Positions 25,104 to 36,177 are shown, numbered from the stretch's first letter. The stretch is DNA of 64,000 bases from Nonomuraea cavernae (GCF_014646355.1 NZ_BMNH01000002.1:234069-298068), one strand, 5' to 3'. Made by a program: numbers and translations. The notes: a model not told the origin generated them from the letters alone.

Positions 25104-25907
25104 TCAGGTGTCGCGGTCGTGACGGAGCCGGACCTCACCCGCGAGCGCCTCGTCCTCGTGGTCGAGGCCGTAGGCCCAGACGCGGTCGGCATCGTCGAGC
25201 CGGCCGCGCAGTGGCAGGGTGCGGGCGAGCAGCTCGATGGCCAGGCCGCTGGTCGCGGCGTCGCCGCCGTCGTCGACCGCCTGGGCGAACTCCGCGCAGG
25301 CGAGCTCCAGATGCGCGATGCCGAGCTGGACCCGCAGCCGGGCCACCGAGTCAGGCGGGGCGCTCCCCAGAGCCTCCAGCAGCACCTCGGCCGCCGCGCC
25401 GGGCTCGCCTCGCTCCAGCAGCAGGTCGGCGAGCTGCTGCGCGGCGTGCACACGCAGCTCGTCGTCGTCGCCGGCCACCTCGGCGGCTGAGCGCAGCGCG
25501 CTCTCGGCCTCGTCGTAGTCGTCGGCCTCCGCGGCGAGCCGGGCCAGCGCGAGATGGGCCAGCGGGACGTAGGCGGGGGTGCCGACACCGAGCACCGCCT
25601 GCCAGGCGCCCCTGGCCTGCTCGGCTCTCCCCTCGCGTTCGAAGCCCTGCGCCAGGTGGCAGGCCGCCTGGGCGGCGAACTCGGGATGGCCGGTGGCCAG
25701 CGCGGTCCTGGCCGCGGCGCGGGCGCCCTCGACGTCGCCACGCTCCTCCAGCACCACGGCCAGACCGACGGCCGCCTGTGCCCGGTCGGGCCCGTCGGGG
25801 TCGGCGGCGAGCTCGGTGAGGATGGCCGCGGCCCCCTCCAGGTCGCCGTCCTCGGCCAGGCGGCGGGCGGTGTCGAGAGGCGGGGTCTCCAGCTCGGATG
25901 ACGTCAA
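25104..25907 (-). CDS. Tetratricopeptide-repeat protein
   Basis: A 267-residue soluble protein made almost wholly of TPR-like helical pairs: TARRLAEDGDLEGAAAILTELAADPDGPDRAQAAVGLAVVLEERGDVEGARAAARTALATGHPEFAAQAACHLAQGFEREGRAEQARGAW and further units to about residue 235. Such proteins are scaffolds, so no reaction is expected. The TTG start at 25907 follows AAGGAG by 6 nt and is better than the ATG at 25946. It lies upstream of, and on the same strand as, no clear partner; gcvP ends 134 bp away. Confidence 0.78.
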   Translation of the reverse strand: MTSSELETPPLDTARRLAEDGDLEGAAAILTELAADPDGPDRAQAAVGLAVVLEERGDVEGARAAARTALATGHPEFAAQAACHLAQGFEREGRAEQARGAWQAVLGVGTPAYVPLAHLALARLAAEADDYDEAESALRSAAEVAGDDDELRVHAAQQLADLLLERGEPGAAAEVLLEALGSAPPDSVARLRVQLGIAHLELACAEFAQAVDDGGDAATSGLAIELLARTLPLRGRLDDADRVWAYGLDHEDEALAGEVRLRHDRDT

Positions 25908-26041
25908 GAGAGCTCCTTCGGCGACGATCGCACCGAGCCTAACCACTCCGGCTGATCATGTCTGCCGACTTGACACTCCCGGTCCGGAACGTCCCTCGGC
26001 CCTCCCCCGGCGGGCGGGAAGGCCGCGGGACGACGCGGAGG

Positions 26042-28903
<2,862 letters not shown>

Positions 28904-28957
28904 GGAGATGCCTCCCGAGGCTGTGGAGACCGGCGCCGGGGCGCGGGCGCGTGCCGG

Positions 28958-29140
28958 ATCTCCCCCTCTGTCATGTCGACCTGAGAGCTTCACCCGGAGG
29001 GCTTGCACCGTCGGTGAGACGCGCCTGGCGGACGCGCCTGCTTTCCAGAGTTGCCTCGCCCGAGCGGTACGGGTGCCTGAGAGATTCCGGGGAGGTTGCT
29101 CCTTCGGCGCCCCGGTCAGGCCGGGGACTCTCCCGCACGG
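28958..29140 (-). ncRNA. Tandem glycine riboswitch upstream of gcvP
   Basis: Reading leftward from 29140 the leader starts GGGAGAGTCCCC and contains GCCGAAGGAGCAA, CTCTCAGGCACC, TACCGCTCGGGCGAG and GGAAAG (first aptamer). It then reads CGACGGTGCAAGCC, GTGAAGCTCTCAGGTC and ATGACAGAGGGGGAG (second aptamer). The paired GGAGCAA/GTGCAAG and CTCTCAGG blocks are the conserved core of the glycine riboswitch. It ends about 55 nt before the gcvP start, whose GGGAGG ribosome binding site lies in between. Confidence 0.93.
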
Positions 29141-29163
29141 GGTTGCCAGCTTGTCCTAGATTA

Positions 29164-29784
29164 CTACCCTGTGCGGCGAGCCCGTCGCCGCTGGGCCAGT
29201 TCGTCAGCGGGGTGGTCGGCCGGGACGGTGTCCGCGACCGCCGCGCGTTCCCCCGGCAGCTCCGCGAGCGAGCCCTCGACCTCACGCCAGACCCGGCCGA
29301 GCGCGATGCCGAACACGCCCTGGCCGCCCTGGAGCAGGTCGATCACCTCGTCGGCCGAGGTGCACTCGTAGACGCTGACGCCGTCGCTCATCAGGGTGAT
29401 CTGCGCGAGGTCTCCCACTCCGCGGTCACGCAGGTGCTGGACGGCGGTGCGGATCTGCTGGAGGGAGACCCCGGTGTCGAGCAGCCGTTTGACGACCTTG
29501 AGCACCAGGATGTCGCGGAAGCTGTAGAGGCGCTGCGAACCGGAGCCCTGAGCGGCCCTTATCGTGGGTTCGACCAGGCCGGTGCGCGCCCAGTAGTCGA
29601 GCTGCCTGTAGGTGATGCCGGCCGCCGAACAGGCCGTCGGGCCACGGTAGCCGATGTCCATCGGCAGCGTCGTCGGCTGCTCGTCGAAGAGCAGCCCCTG
29701 CTCTCCGGCACGCTGCCGCGCACTCTCACGCCGCACCGGATCTTCCTGGCCGGCCGTCTTTCCCTCGCCGCTGCTGACCGCCAC
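29164..29784 (-). CDS. MerR-family regulator (Rv1830/ResR-like)
   Basis: A 206-residue regulator. Residues 44-110 are a MerR-type winged helix (IGYRGPTACSAAGITYRQLDYWARTGLVEPTIRAAQGSGSQRLYSFRDILVLKVVKRLLDTGVSLQQIRTAVQHLRDRG). The C-terminal part (LMSDGVSVYECTSADEVIDLLQGGQGVFGIALGRVWREVEGSLAELP) is shared with M. tuberculosis Rv1830. Position between gcvP and the bifunctional nuclease matches the mycobacterial order. The GTG start at 29784 follows GGAGGT by 4 nt. Rv1830 is linked to growth and antibiotic resilience; the role here is inferred. Confidence 0.85.
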   Translation of the reverse strand: MAVSSGEGKTAGQEDPVRRESARQRAGEQGLLFDEQPTTLPMDIGYRGPTACSAAGITYRQLDYWARTGLVEPTIRAAQGSGSQRLYSFRDILVLKVVKRLLDTGVSLQQIRTAVQHLRDRGVGDLAQITLMSDGVSVYECTSADEVIDLLQGGQGVFGIALGRVWREVEGSLAELPGERAAVADTVPADHPADELAQRRRARRTG

Positions 29785-29858
29785 GCGGACCTCCGGCTTT
29801 CTCTCATCCCATGGTCTGATCTGGGGGTTAGTAAAGGGCGACCACGGGTTTCACTTGC

Positions 29859-29887
29859 ACCGTAGGACCGTGACCATGCGCAGTCAA
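29859..29887 (-). promoter_or_regulatory. Promoter of the ResR-like gene
   Basis: Leftward, TTGACT (29887-29882), a 17-nt spacer and TACGGT (29864-29859) make a near-consensus housekeeping promoter, about 70 nt before the start at 29784. It occupies the 147-bp gap downstream of the bifunctional nuclease gene. Confidence 0.65.
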
Positions 29888-29931
29888 CGATCCGGCTCGG
29901 CGCGTCGTGAAGCGTAAATGCACTGAAATAC

Positions 29932-30402
29932 CTACCCCGCCCTGCCGAAGTCCTCGGGAGTGATCGTGTCAAGAAACTCCCTGAACTTCTCCACCTCGTC
30001 CTCCTGGTCGTCAGGGATGATCACCCCTGCCTCCTGGACGACCTCCTCGCTGGCGAAGATGCGCGCCCCGGTGCGCAGGGCGAGCGCGATCGAGTCGGAC
30101 GGCCGCGCGCTCACCTCCACGCCGTTGGAGAAGACGAGGTCGGCGAAGAAGATGCCCTCGCGCAGGGCGACGATGTTGACGGCACGCAGGCCGACGCCCA
30201 GCGCGCTCAGCACGTCCCGGAAAAGGTCGTGCGTGAGCGGCCGGGGAGGTGGCTCCTCCGCTTGGGCCAACGCGATGGCCGTCGCTTCGGTCATGCCGAT
30301 CCATATAGGAAGGAACCGCTCCCCGTGTGCCTCCTTGAGCAAGACGATCGGCTGATTTGTGGGCATTTCTACCCGAACGCCCACGACCTCCATCTGCAAC
30401 AC
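29932..30402 (-). CDS. Bifunctional nuclease family protein (DUF151)
   Basis: A 156-residue protein of the BFN/DUF151 family, homologous to M. tuberculosis Rv1829. Landmarks are VVGVRVEMPTNQPIVLLKEAHGERFLPIWIGMTEATAIALA (residues 5-45), RPLTHDLFRDVL, FFADLVFSNGVEVSARPSDSIALALRTG and IFASEEVV. A plant homologue has RNase and DNase activity; the bacterial function is not established. The GTG at 30402, after GGAG by 6 nt, starts VLQMEVVGVRVEM; an ATG three codons later is possible. The gene lies between the two MerR genes, as in mycobacteria. Confidence 0.87.
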   Translation of the reverse strand: MLQMEVVGVRVEMPTNQPIVLLKEAHGERFLPIWIGMTEATAIALAQAEEPPPRPLTHDLFRDVLSALGVGLRAVNIVALREGIFFADLVFSNGVEVSARPSDSIALALRTGARIFASEEVVQEAGVIIPDDQEDEVEKFREFLDTITPEDFGRAG

Positions 30403-30509
30403 GGGCTGCTCCGTATCGACCGGCCGGTGACCCGGCACGGCTCATTTCTGGTCCGCTTCTGCAATTCAACGTAACACCCGGTGGGCCTCGAATGTCCCGC
30501 CGGTCCGGT

Positions 30510-31163
30510 TCATCGCCCCAGAACGCCGCGCACCCCCGCGCGCACAAGGGCGGCGTGCAGTTCGAGCAGCAGGGAGGACAACTCCCTGGCGATCTCGTCG
30601 GCCTCGCCGATCGCGCCCGGCGCGCGGCGTTTCAGGATCGGCGCGACCGCCTGTTCGACCAGGCCGCTCTCACGCTCGGCCGCCGCCTTGACGGCGCGCA
30701 GGTGGCGGGCGTGCAGCCCGAACCGGGACAGCGCGCCGACGCTGCGCGCGACGTCGAGCGCGTCCTGGTCGTAGCGCCTGGCCCGCGCGGCGAGCAGGCC
30801 GTAGTCCTCGAGCTCGGCGAGGGTCTCCTCGTCGAGCCCGGCCGCCTCCAGCAACTCCGCGCGGCTGAGCAGCACCTCGCGGCTTTCCGGCACGGCACGC
30901 GGACGGCCGAGCTCCTCGGCCATCTTGTCCTTGATCACCCGCAGCGGGAGGTAGTGGTCGCGCTGTTCGGTGAGGATGTAGCGCAGTTGCTGCACGTGCA
31001 GGTGGGTGAACTTACGGTAACCCGACGGACTGCGCTCGGGCTCGATGAGACCCTCGCCCTCCAGGAAGCGGATCTTGGAGATCGTCACGTCGGGGAACTC
31101 GCCCTGCAGGAGCGCGAGCACCTCCCCGATGCTCATGTGCGAGCGTGCCGCCTGCGAGCTCAT
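30510..31163 (-). CDS. ftsR: MerR-family regulator FtsR-like
   Basis: A 217-residue regulator homologous to Rv1828 and to C. glutamicum FtsR, which activates ftsZ. The HTH is MSIGEVLALLQGEFPDVTISKIRFLEGEGLIEPERSPSGYRKFTHLHVQQLRYILTEQRDHYLPLRVIKDKM (residues 10-85), with the unusual TISKIRFLE wing of this group. The C-terminal helical region (LSRAELLEAAGLDEETLAELEDYGLL) is the second conserved block. The start overlaps the garA stop by 4 nt (ATGA), so the two are co-translated. The link to cell division here is inferred from homology. Confidence 0.86.
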   Translation of the reverse strand: MSSQAARSHMSIGEVLALLQGEFPDVTISKIRFLEGEGLIEPERSPSGYRKFTHLHVQQLRYILTEQRDHYLPLRVIKDKMAEELGRPRAVPESREVLLSRAELLEAAGLDEETLAELEDYGLLAARARRYDQDALDVARSVGALSRFGLHARHLRAVKAAAERESGLVEQAVAPILKRRAPGAIGEADEIARELSSLLLELHAALVRAGVRGVLGR

Positions 31164-31672
31164 GCGCCTGCGGCGGTCCGCATCAGGAAGACCAGCCGGA
31201 ACTTGCCGATCTGCACCTCGTCGCCGGAGTGCAGCGGCACCTCCTCGATGCGCTCCCTGTTGACGTAGGTGCCGTTGAGGCTGCCCACGTCACGCACCGA
31301 GAACTGGCCCCCGCGGTGCCGGTAGAACTCGACGTGACGCCGCGAGACCGTGATGTCGTCGAGGAAGATGTCGCTCTCGGGATGGCGCCCGGTGGTGGTC
31401 AGGTCCTTGTCCAGCCGGAACCGGCTGCCCTGGTTGGGGCCCCTGGTCACGCTGAGCAACGCCGTGCCGGGCGGCAGCTGTTCGACCAGCGCCCGCTCGG
31501 CCAGGAGCATGTCTCCGGTCTCAGCCTCGTACGCCTCGATTCCCGCGACGGAGATCGTCGAGGTGGTATCCGCGGAGACCTCGGGTCTGGTCAGCGGTGA
31601 CCCACAACGGGAACAGAAACGGGCATCCTCGGGGTTGGCGTGCCCGCACTGCGTGCAGTAGACGCTCGGCAT
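31160..31672 (-). CDS. garA: FHA-domain regulator GarA/OdhI
   Basis: A 170-residue phospho-switch protein that in relatives inhibits 2-oxoglutarate dehydrogenase and controls glutamate metabolism under PknG/PknB. An N-terminal zinc ribbon, YCTQCGHANPEDARFCSRCG (two CxxC pairs), is followed by the Thr-Thr phosphorylation motif SADTTSTISV at about residues 32-41. The FHA domain at residues 75-155 has GRHPESDIFLDDITVSRRHVEF and VGSLNGTYVNRERIEE, giving the Arg, Ser and Asn of the phosphothreonine pocket. It is the first gene of a garA-ftsR operon with a good promoter at 31758-31786. Confidence 0.93.
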   Translation of the reverse strand: MPSVYCTQCGHANPEDARFCSRCGSPLTRPEVSADTTSTISVAGIEAYEAETGDMLLAERALVEQLPPGTALLSVTRGPNQGSRFRLDKDLTTTGRHPESDIFLDDITVSRRHVEFYRHRGGQFSVRDVGSLNGTYVNRERIEEVPLHSGDEVQIGKFRLVFLMRTAAGA

Positions 31673-31757
31673 CGATCGGCTCGGCCTCCTACCGCGAAGA
31701 CGCGGCGACGGTGCTCGGGGCGCGCCTCGCTTCGCTCTTCAAGTTTGCGAATGCCGC

Positions 31758-31786
31758 AACTTACGCTGCTGAACGGCAAAGGTCAA
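31758..31786 (-). promoter_or_regulatory. garA-ftsR promoter
   Basis: Leftward, TTGACC (31786-31781), a 17-nt spacer and TAAGTT (31763-31758). This would give a leader of about 80 nt before garA. It lies in the 260-bp gap 31673-31932, where I see no gene. Confidence 0.7.
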
Positions 31787-31932
31787 GGCGGGGCGCTGGA
31801 CGACAGTTCGGACGGTGACAAAGTTACCGCCGCCCGAGCCTGAAGGTCCATGCCGCCGCGCGTTTCCCACCATACGATCATGCAAGCCCCGGCGCGAGCG
31901 TCCGGTCAAGATCACAGAGGGCGATATTACCC

Positions 31933-34437
31933 TCAAGTGGCCGCGTCCTCGACGATTCTGGCCCAACGTTCCAGAAGCGACTGGGCGGTGTCGACGTCCT
32001 GGGCCTCGGCCCACAGGTCGGTGACCGGCTCGGTGGCGGCGGGCAGGATCAGCACCCAGCTGCCGTCGTCGCCCACGACCCGCACTCCGTCGGTGGTGTC
32101 GATCCGGTGCCCGTCGGAGCCCGCCTCGGCCGACTCGATGACCGAGCGCATCACCGCACCCTTGGCCGCCCAGCGCGTCGGCACGGTCCGCTTGAGCAGC
32201 TTGGCCTCGGGGATGCGGGCGTCGATCTGGCTGAGCGAGAGCCGGGTGCGGGCGACGAGCCCGAGCAGCCGCATGAACGCGGCCAGCCCGTCGATGGCCG
32301 GGGTGAACTCCGGCACGACGAAGCCGCCCCGGCCGTCGGCCGCGAAGATCATGTCGTCTTCCGCGGCCGCGGAGGTGAGCGCGTCGAGGGCGGTCGAGGT
32401 CCACTGCACCTGTACGCCGTGGAAGCGGCAGACCTGCTCGGCCACCCTGGTGGTGGTGACGGGCAGGGCCACCCGGCCGCCCCCGCGCTCGGCGGCGATC
32501 AGGTCGAGCACCACGAGCAGCGCCCGTTCCTCGCCGATCAGCTGGCCCATCTCGTCCACCAGCGCGATCCGCTCGCCGACCGGGTCGAAGCGGACCCCGA
32601 ACGCCGCCCGCGAGGAGCTGACCAGCTCCGACAGGCGTTGCAGGTCGCGGCGGCGCTCGGCGAGCGTCTCGGTGGGCGAGGCTTCGTCGAGCCGGGCGTT
32701 GACCGTGAGCACCTCGACCCCGACGCGGCCGAGCAGGGTGGGCAGGACGAGCGAGGAGGTGCCGCCCGCGCAGTCGACCACCACCTTCATGTCGCGGATG
32801 CCGGTCATGTCCACGCGGCGCAGCAGCTCGTACGCGTAGTCCTCGACGACCCTGGCCGGATAGGCGAGCCCGGCGATCTCGCCGGGGAAGGCCCGGCGGA
32901 ACTCCTGCCGGGAGAAGACCCGTTCCAGCTTGCGCTGGGCGGCCGCCGGCAGGTCGGCGCCCCGGTCGTCCATGATCACGATGTCCACGCTCTGCGGGTC
33001 GCCGGCGCTGGTGCGCAGCGCGATGCCCCCGGCGGCCGACTCGCGGGAGGTGTGGAAGCGGGCCACGGGCAGCGGGGCGGCCTGCAGGTCGAGCACGTTG
33101 ATGGCGCTGGCGGTGAGCGCGCCGATCACGGCCCGCTTGAGCGCCCTGGCCGCCAGCGAGGAGTCGCGGGCGGTGACGACGTGCTCGCCCTTCTTCAGGG
33201 TCGTCGCGTAGGCGCTGGCCAGCCGTACGCACAGCTCGGGGGTGATCTCCACGTTGACCAGCCCGCTGACCCCCTTGGGCCCGAAGAGGCTGCGCTGGCC
33301 GCGCGACTCCCAGATGACGCTGGTGTTGACGACCGCGCCGGCCTCGATGGTCTTGAACGGGTAGATCTTGACGCCGCTGGAGACGTACACCTCGGGCTCG
33401 ATGACGCACTCGTCGCCGATGACCGCGTTCTCCTCGATGCGGGCGCCGGTCATCACGTCGGTGTTCTTGCCGATGACGCAGCCGCGCAGGTGGGTCCCGG
33501 GGCCGAGGTAGACGTTGTCGTGCACGACCGCCCGGTGCAGGAACGCCCCCTCGCGGACCACCGCGTTGTTGCCCAGGACGGTGTATTCGCGCAGCTCGGC
33601 CCCGGCCTCGACCTTGGCGTAGTCGCCGATGAGCAGCGGGCCCTTGAGCACCGCGTCGGTGTCGATCGAGGCCGACTCGGCCACCCAGACGCCGGGCGAG
33701 AGCTCGAAGCCGCCGATGTCCAGCTTGACCCGGCCGGACAGGGCGTCGGCGTGGGCCTTGAGGTAGCTGTCGTGGCTGCCGACGTCCTCCCAGTAGCCGT
33801 CGGCGATGTAGCCGTAGATGGGGGCGCCGGCGGCGAGGAGGTCGGGGAACACGTCGGCCGACCAGTCGACGGGCTCGCCGGCCGCGACCCGGTCGAGGAC
33901 CTCGGGCTCCATGACGTAGACGCCGGTGTTGACGGTGTCGGAGAAGACCTGGCCCCAGGTGGGCTTCTCCAGGAAGCGCTGCACCCGGCCGGACTCGTCG
34001 ACGATGATGATCCCGAATTCGAGCGGGTTCGGGACGCGTTTCAGGCCGATCGTGATAAGCGCCGAATTTTCGCGATGAAACCGGACCATATCCGACAAAT
34101 CGATATCGGTGAGAGCGTCGCCGGAGATGACGAGGAAGCGGTCGTCACGCAGCCGGTCGGCGGCGTTCTTGACGCTGCCCGCCGTGCCGAGGGGCAGCTC
34201 CTCCGTGGCGTACTGCAGGCTCATCCCGAGCTCGTCGCCGTCGCCGAAGTAGTTGCGCACGAGTGCGGCCAGGAACTGGACCGTGACGACGGTCTCGGTG
34301 ACCGCGTGCCGCTTGAGCAGGCGCAACACGTGTTCCATGATCGGGCGATTGGCTACGGGAAGCAGGGGTTTGGGCTGGTTGGCGGTCATCGGACGCAGCC
34401 GAGTCCCCTCCCCGCCCGCCATGACGACCGCCTTCAC
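31933..34437 (-). CDS. Nucleotidyltransferase fused to a degenerate phosphomannomutase domain (ManC-like)
   Basis: An 834-residue fusion. Residues 1-230 form a nucleotidyltransferase (MKAVVMAGGEGTRLRPMTANQPKPLLPVANRPIMEH, then VISGDALTDIDL), probably making GDP-mannose from mannose 1-phosphate. Residues 250-370 are left-handed hexapeptide repeats (IGDYAKVEAGAELREYTVLGNNAVVREGAFL). Residues 380-830 have the phosphohexomutase fold, but the catalytic TASHNP loop is missing (RTSAGDPQSVDIVI instead) and the metal loop DGDxDR reads DPVGER. The C-terminal half is therefore probably a regulatory or structural remnant. It follows the phosphatidyltransferase gene by 4 bp. Confidence 0.85.
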   Translation of the reverse strand: MKAVVMAGGEGTRLRPMTANQPKPLLPVANRPIMEHVLRLLKRHAVTETVVTVQFLAALVRNYFGDGDELGMSLQYATEELPLGTAGSVKNAADRLRDDRFLVISGDALTDIDLSDMVRFHRENSALITIGLKRVPNPLEFGIIIVDESGRVQRFLEKPTWGQVFSDTVNTGVYVMEPEVLDRVAAGEPVDWSADVFPDLLAAGAPIYGYIADGYWEDVGSHDSYLKAHADALSGRVKLDIGGFELSPGVWVAESASIDTDAVLKGPLLIGDYAKVEAGAELREYTVLGNNAVVREGAFLHRAVVHDNVYLGPGTHLRGCVIGKNTDVMTGARIEENAVIGDECVIEPEVYVSSGVKIYPFKTIEAGAVVNTSVIWESRGQRSLFGPKGVSGLVNVEITPELCVRLASAYATTLKKGEHVVTARDSSLAARALKRAVIGALTASAINVLDLQAAPLPVARFHTSRESAAGGIALRTSAGDPQSVDIVIMDDRGADLPAAAQRKLERVFSRQEFRRAFPGEIAGLAYPARVVEDYAYELLRRVDMTGIRDMKVVVDCAGGTSSLVLPTLLGRVGVEVLTVNARLDEASPTETLAERRRDLQRLSELVSSSRAAFGVRFDPVGERIALVDEMGQLIGEERALLVVLDLIAAERGGGRVALPVTTTRVAEQVCRFHGVQVQWTSTALDALTSAAAEDDMIFAADGRGGFVVPEFTPAIDGLAAFMRLLGLVARTRLSLSQIDARIPEAKLLKRTVPTRWAAKGAVMRSVIESAEAGSDGHRIDTTDGVRVVGDDGSWVLILPAATEPVTDLWAEAQDVDTAQSLLERWARIVEDAAT

Positions 34438-34441
34438 CCGA

Positions 34442-35023
34442 TCACTCCTTAGAGGTCGCAGTTACGAGCCGACGCACCTGTATCACATACAGCAACCCTG
34501 CCCACCAGTACAGACCCGTTCCCCAGAGGGCGAAGGCCCACCCGACAATTCGGGCCATATCGGCGTACCAGCCAGTGTGCGAGGCGAGGAACAGCAGAGG
34601 GAAGGCGTACATGAGACTAAACATGGCGGCCTTGCCCAGAAAATGCACTTGAAGTGCCTTATATCCGTGTTTGCGAAGTACAGGAATGAAACAGGCGACG
34701 AAGAGTTCACGCCCCAGAATGGCGACCACCAGCCACCACGGGATGATGTCGCGCACCAGCAACGCCAGGATCGTCGCGAAGACGTACAGTTTGTCGGCGG
34801 CCGGGTCGATGAGCCTGCCGAGCCGGCTGGTCTGGTCGAACCTGCGAGCGATCACGCCGTCGAGCCAGTCGGTGAACCCGGCGAGGGCGAGGACGGCGAT
34901 GGCCCAGCCGTCGGCCTTCGGCCCCAGAACCAGCCAGAGGAACACAGGCACGCCGAGAAGACGTAGGAAGCTCAACAGGTTAGGAATCGTCCAGATGCGG
35001 TCCTCGGCGGAAGTTTCGCTCAC
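34442..35023 (-). CDS. CDP-alcohol phosphatidyltransferase (PgsA family)
   Basis: A 193-residue membrane enzyme that replaces CMP in a CDP-diacylglycerol with an alcohol, such as glycerol 3-phosphate. The catalytic motif DG-x2-AR-x8-G-x3-D-x3-D is complete in DWLDGVIARRFDQTSRLGRLIDPAADK (about residues 49-75). Around it are five to six hydrophobic helices. The alcohol is uncertain: phosphatidylglycerolphosphate synthase or a phosphatidylinositol-type enzyme are both possible. The GTG start at 35023 gives MSETSAEDRIWTIPNLLSFLRLLGVP, the usual start. It is co-transcribed with the ManC-like gene. Confidence 0.88.
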   Translation of the reverse strand: MSETSAEDRIWTIPNLLSFLRLLGVPVFLWLVLGPKADGWAIAVLALAGFTDWLDGVIARRFDQTSRLGRLIDPAADKLYVFATILALLVRDIIPWWLVVAILGRELFVACFIPVLRKHGYKALQVHFLGKAAMFSLMYAFPLLFLASHTGWYADMARIVGWAFALWGTGLYWWAGLLYVIQVRRLVTATSKE

Positions 35024-35116
35024 GCAGCAGACCCTACTGCGTCACCTGTGGCCCCAGCGGCCCGCCGGGTGACCCATCACGGCCACCTGCCCGCCCTGAC
35101 ACGCGAAAGCCCCGGG

Positions 35117-35133
35117 CGGCGATCTCATCGCCG
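35117..35133 (-). terminator. Probable terminator after trpF
   Basis: CGGCGAT (35117-35123) and ATCGCCG (35127-35133) form a 7-bp stem with a 3-nt loop. Leftward, it is followed by CCCGGGGCTTT. It lies 15 bp beyond the trpF stop and before the phosphatidyltransferase promoter region. Confidence 0.4.
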
Positions 35134-35147
35134 GAGGCCGAAGCCGC

Positions 35148-35741
35148 TCAGCCCGGACGGCGGGCGGCCCGGACGAACTCCGCGATCAGCTTCGGGTCCT
35201 TGACCCCGGGCGCCACCTCCACGCCGCTCGACACGTCGACCCCCCAGGGCGCGGCGGCGGCGACAGCCTCGGCCACGTTGGCCGGACCCAGCCCGCCCGC
35301 GAGCATCCAGCGGCCGGAGGGGCGGCCGCGCACGGCGGCCCAGTCCCACGGCTCTCCCGAGCCGGGGCGGGGCGCGTCGACGATGAGCAGGTGCTCGTCG
35401 TGGGCGCCGCAGCGCAGGTCGGCCGCCGCGTCGACGGCTCTGACCAGGGTCAGGCCGAGGTCCTTCAGCGCGGTGAAGTCGTCGTGCGGGTGGGCCCCGT
35501 GCAACTGGATCGCGCGCACCCCGGCCGCCAGCGCGGCCGCCCGCACCGTCGCCGGGTCCTCGCCCCGGAAGACCCCCACGGTCAGCACGTGGGCGGGCAC
35601 CGGCCGGGCCAGCTCCGCCGCCCGCTCGGGCGTCACCCGGCGGGGGCTCGCGGTCAGCACGAATCCGATGGCGTCGGCGCCCGCCTCGACGGCGGCCGTC
35701 ACGTGGCCGGGCTCACGGAGGCCGCAGATCTTCACATACAC
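35148..35741 (-). CDS. trpF: Phosphoribosylanthranilate isomerase (tryptophan synthesis)
   Basis: TIM-barrel isomerase, third step of tryptophan synthesis. The 197-residue protein has VKICGLREPGHVTAAVEAGADAIGFVL (catalytic Cys7-like residue in KICG), RAIQLHG, VDAPRPGSGEPWDW (catalytic Asp) and MLAGGLGPANVAEAV ... GVDVSSGVEVAPGVKD. In many actinobacteria PriA replaces TrpF, so a dedicated trpF is notable. Start at GTG 35741, 7 nt after TAACCT, so it is probably leaderless. The stop codon of the preceding gene forms part of that -10 hexamer. Confidence 0.9.
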   Translation of the reverse strand: MYVKICGLREPGHVTAAVEAGADAIGFVLTASPRRVTPERAAELARPVPAHVLTVGVFRGEDPATVRAAALAAGVRAIQLHGAHPHDDFTALKDLGLTLVRAVDAAADLRCGAHDEHLLIVDAPRPGSGEPWDWAAVRGRPSGRWMLAGGLGPANVAEAVAAAAPWGVDVSSGVEVAPGVKDPKLIAEFVRAARRPG

Positions 35742-35751
35742 ACCGCCGAGG

Positions 35752-36177
35752 TTACTTGCGCCTGGCGGCCCGCGGCGACCAGACCCAGATCAGCACCGCG
35801 GTGATGAGCCCGAACATGACCACCCCGTTGGGCAGGTGGGCGCCGAGCGCCGACCAGGTGACGTGCTGGGCCATCCCGGCCAGGAAGAGCGCCGTGCTGG
35901 CGAGCGCCGGCCAGCCCGCCCCGTGTCCGGGCCGCCAGACGAGCACCGCGAAGACGATCTGCGCCAGCCCCACCAGGTGCACGACCAGTCCGGCCATGAC
36001 GTGGGCCTCGGTCAGCGCCTCGCCGGAGGCCACCGACTGGCCGGCCAGCGACGCGGCCACGAGCAGGGCCGCCGCGTGCGCGATGACCACGACGCGCAGG
36101 CCGTAGAGGAGCCCGGCGGGCACCCGCGCGGCCTGTCCCTGGGCGGGGGGCGCGGCCGGAGCCGTCGTCTCGTGCAT
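35752..36177 (-). CDS. Small integral membrane protein, unknown function
   Basis: A 141-residue protein with an Ala/Pro/Gln-rich N terminus and four hydrophobic segments (VPAGLLYGLRVVVIAHAAALLVAASLAG, MAGLVVHLVGLAQIVFAVLVW, ALASTALFLAGMAQHVTW, VVMFGLITAVLIWVW). I do not recognise the family; it resembles unnamed four-helix actinomycete membrane proteins. The ATG at 36177 follows AAAGGA. It lies downstream of a two-component system on the same strand, with 62 bp between, so co-expression is possible. Confidence 0.72.
   Translation of the reverse strand: MHETTAPAAPPAQGQAARVPAGLLYGLRVVVIAHAAALLVAASLAGQSVASGEALTEAHVMAGLVVHLVGLAQIVFAVLVWRPGHGAGWPALASTALFLAGMAQHVTWSALGAHLPNGVVMFGLITAVLIWVWSPRAARRK

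Noticed and set aside
32107..34452. A 781-codon open frame on the plus strand opposite the ManC-like gene
   Set aside because: Composition is typical of antisense shadows; the minus-strand product has clear nucleotidyltransferase and hexapeptide domains.
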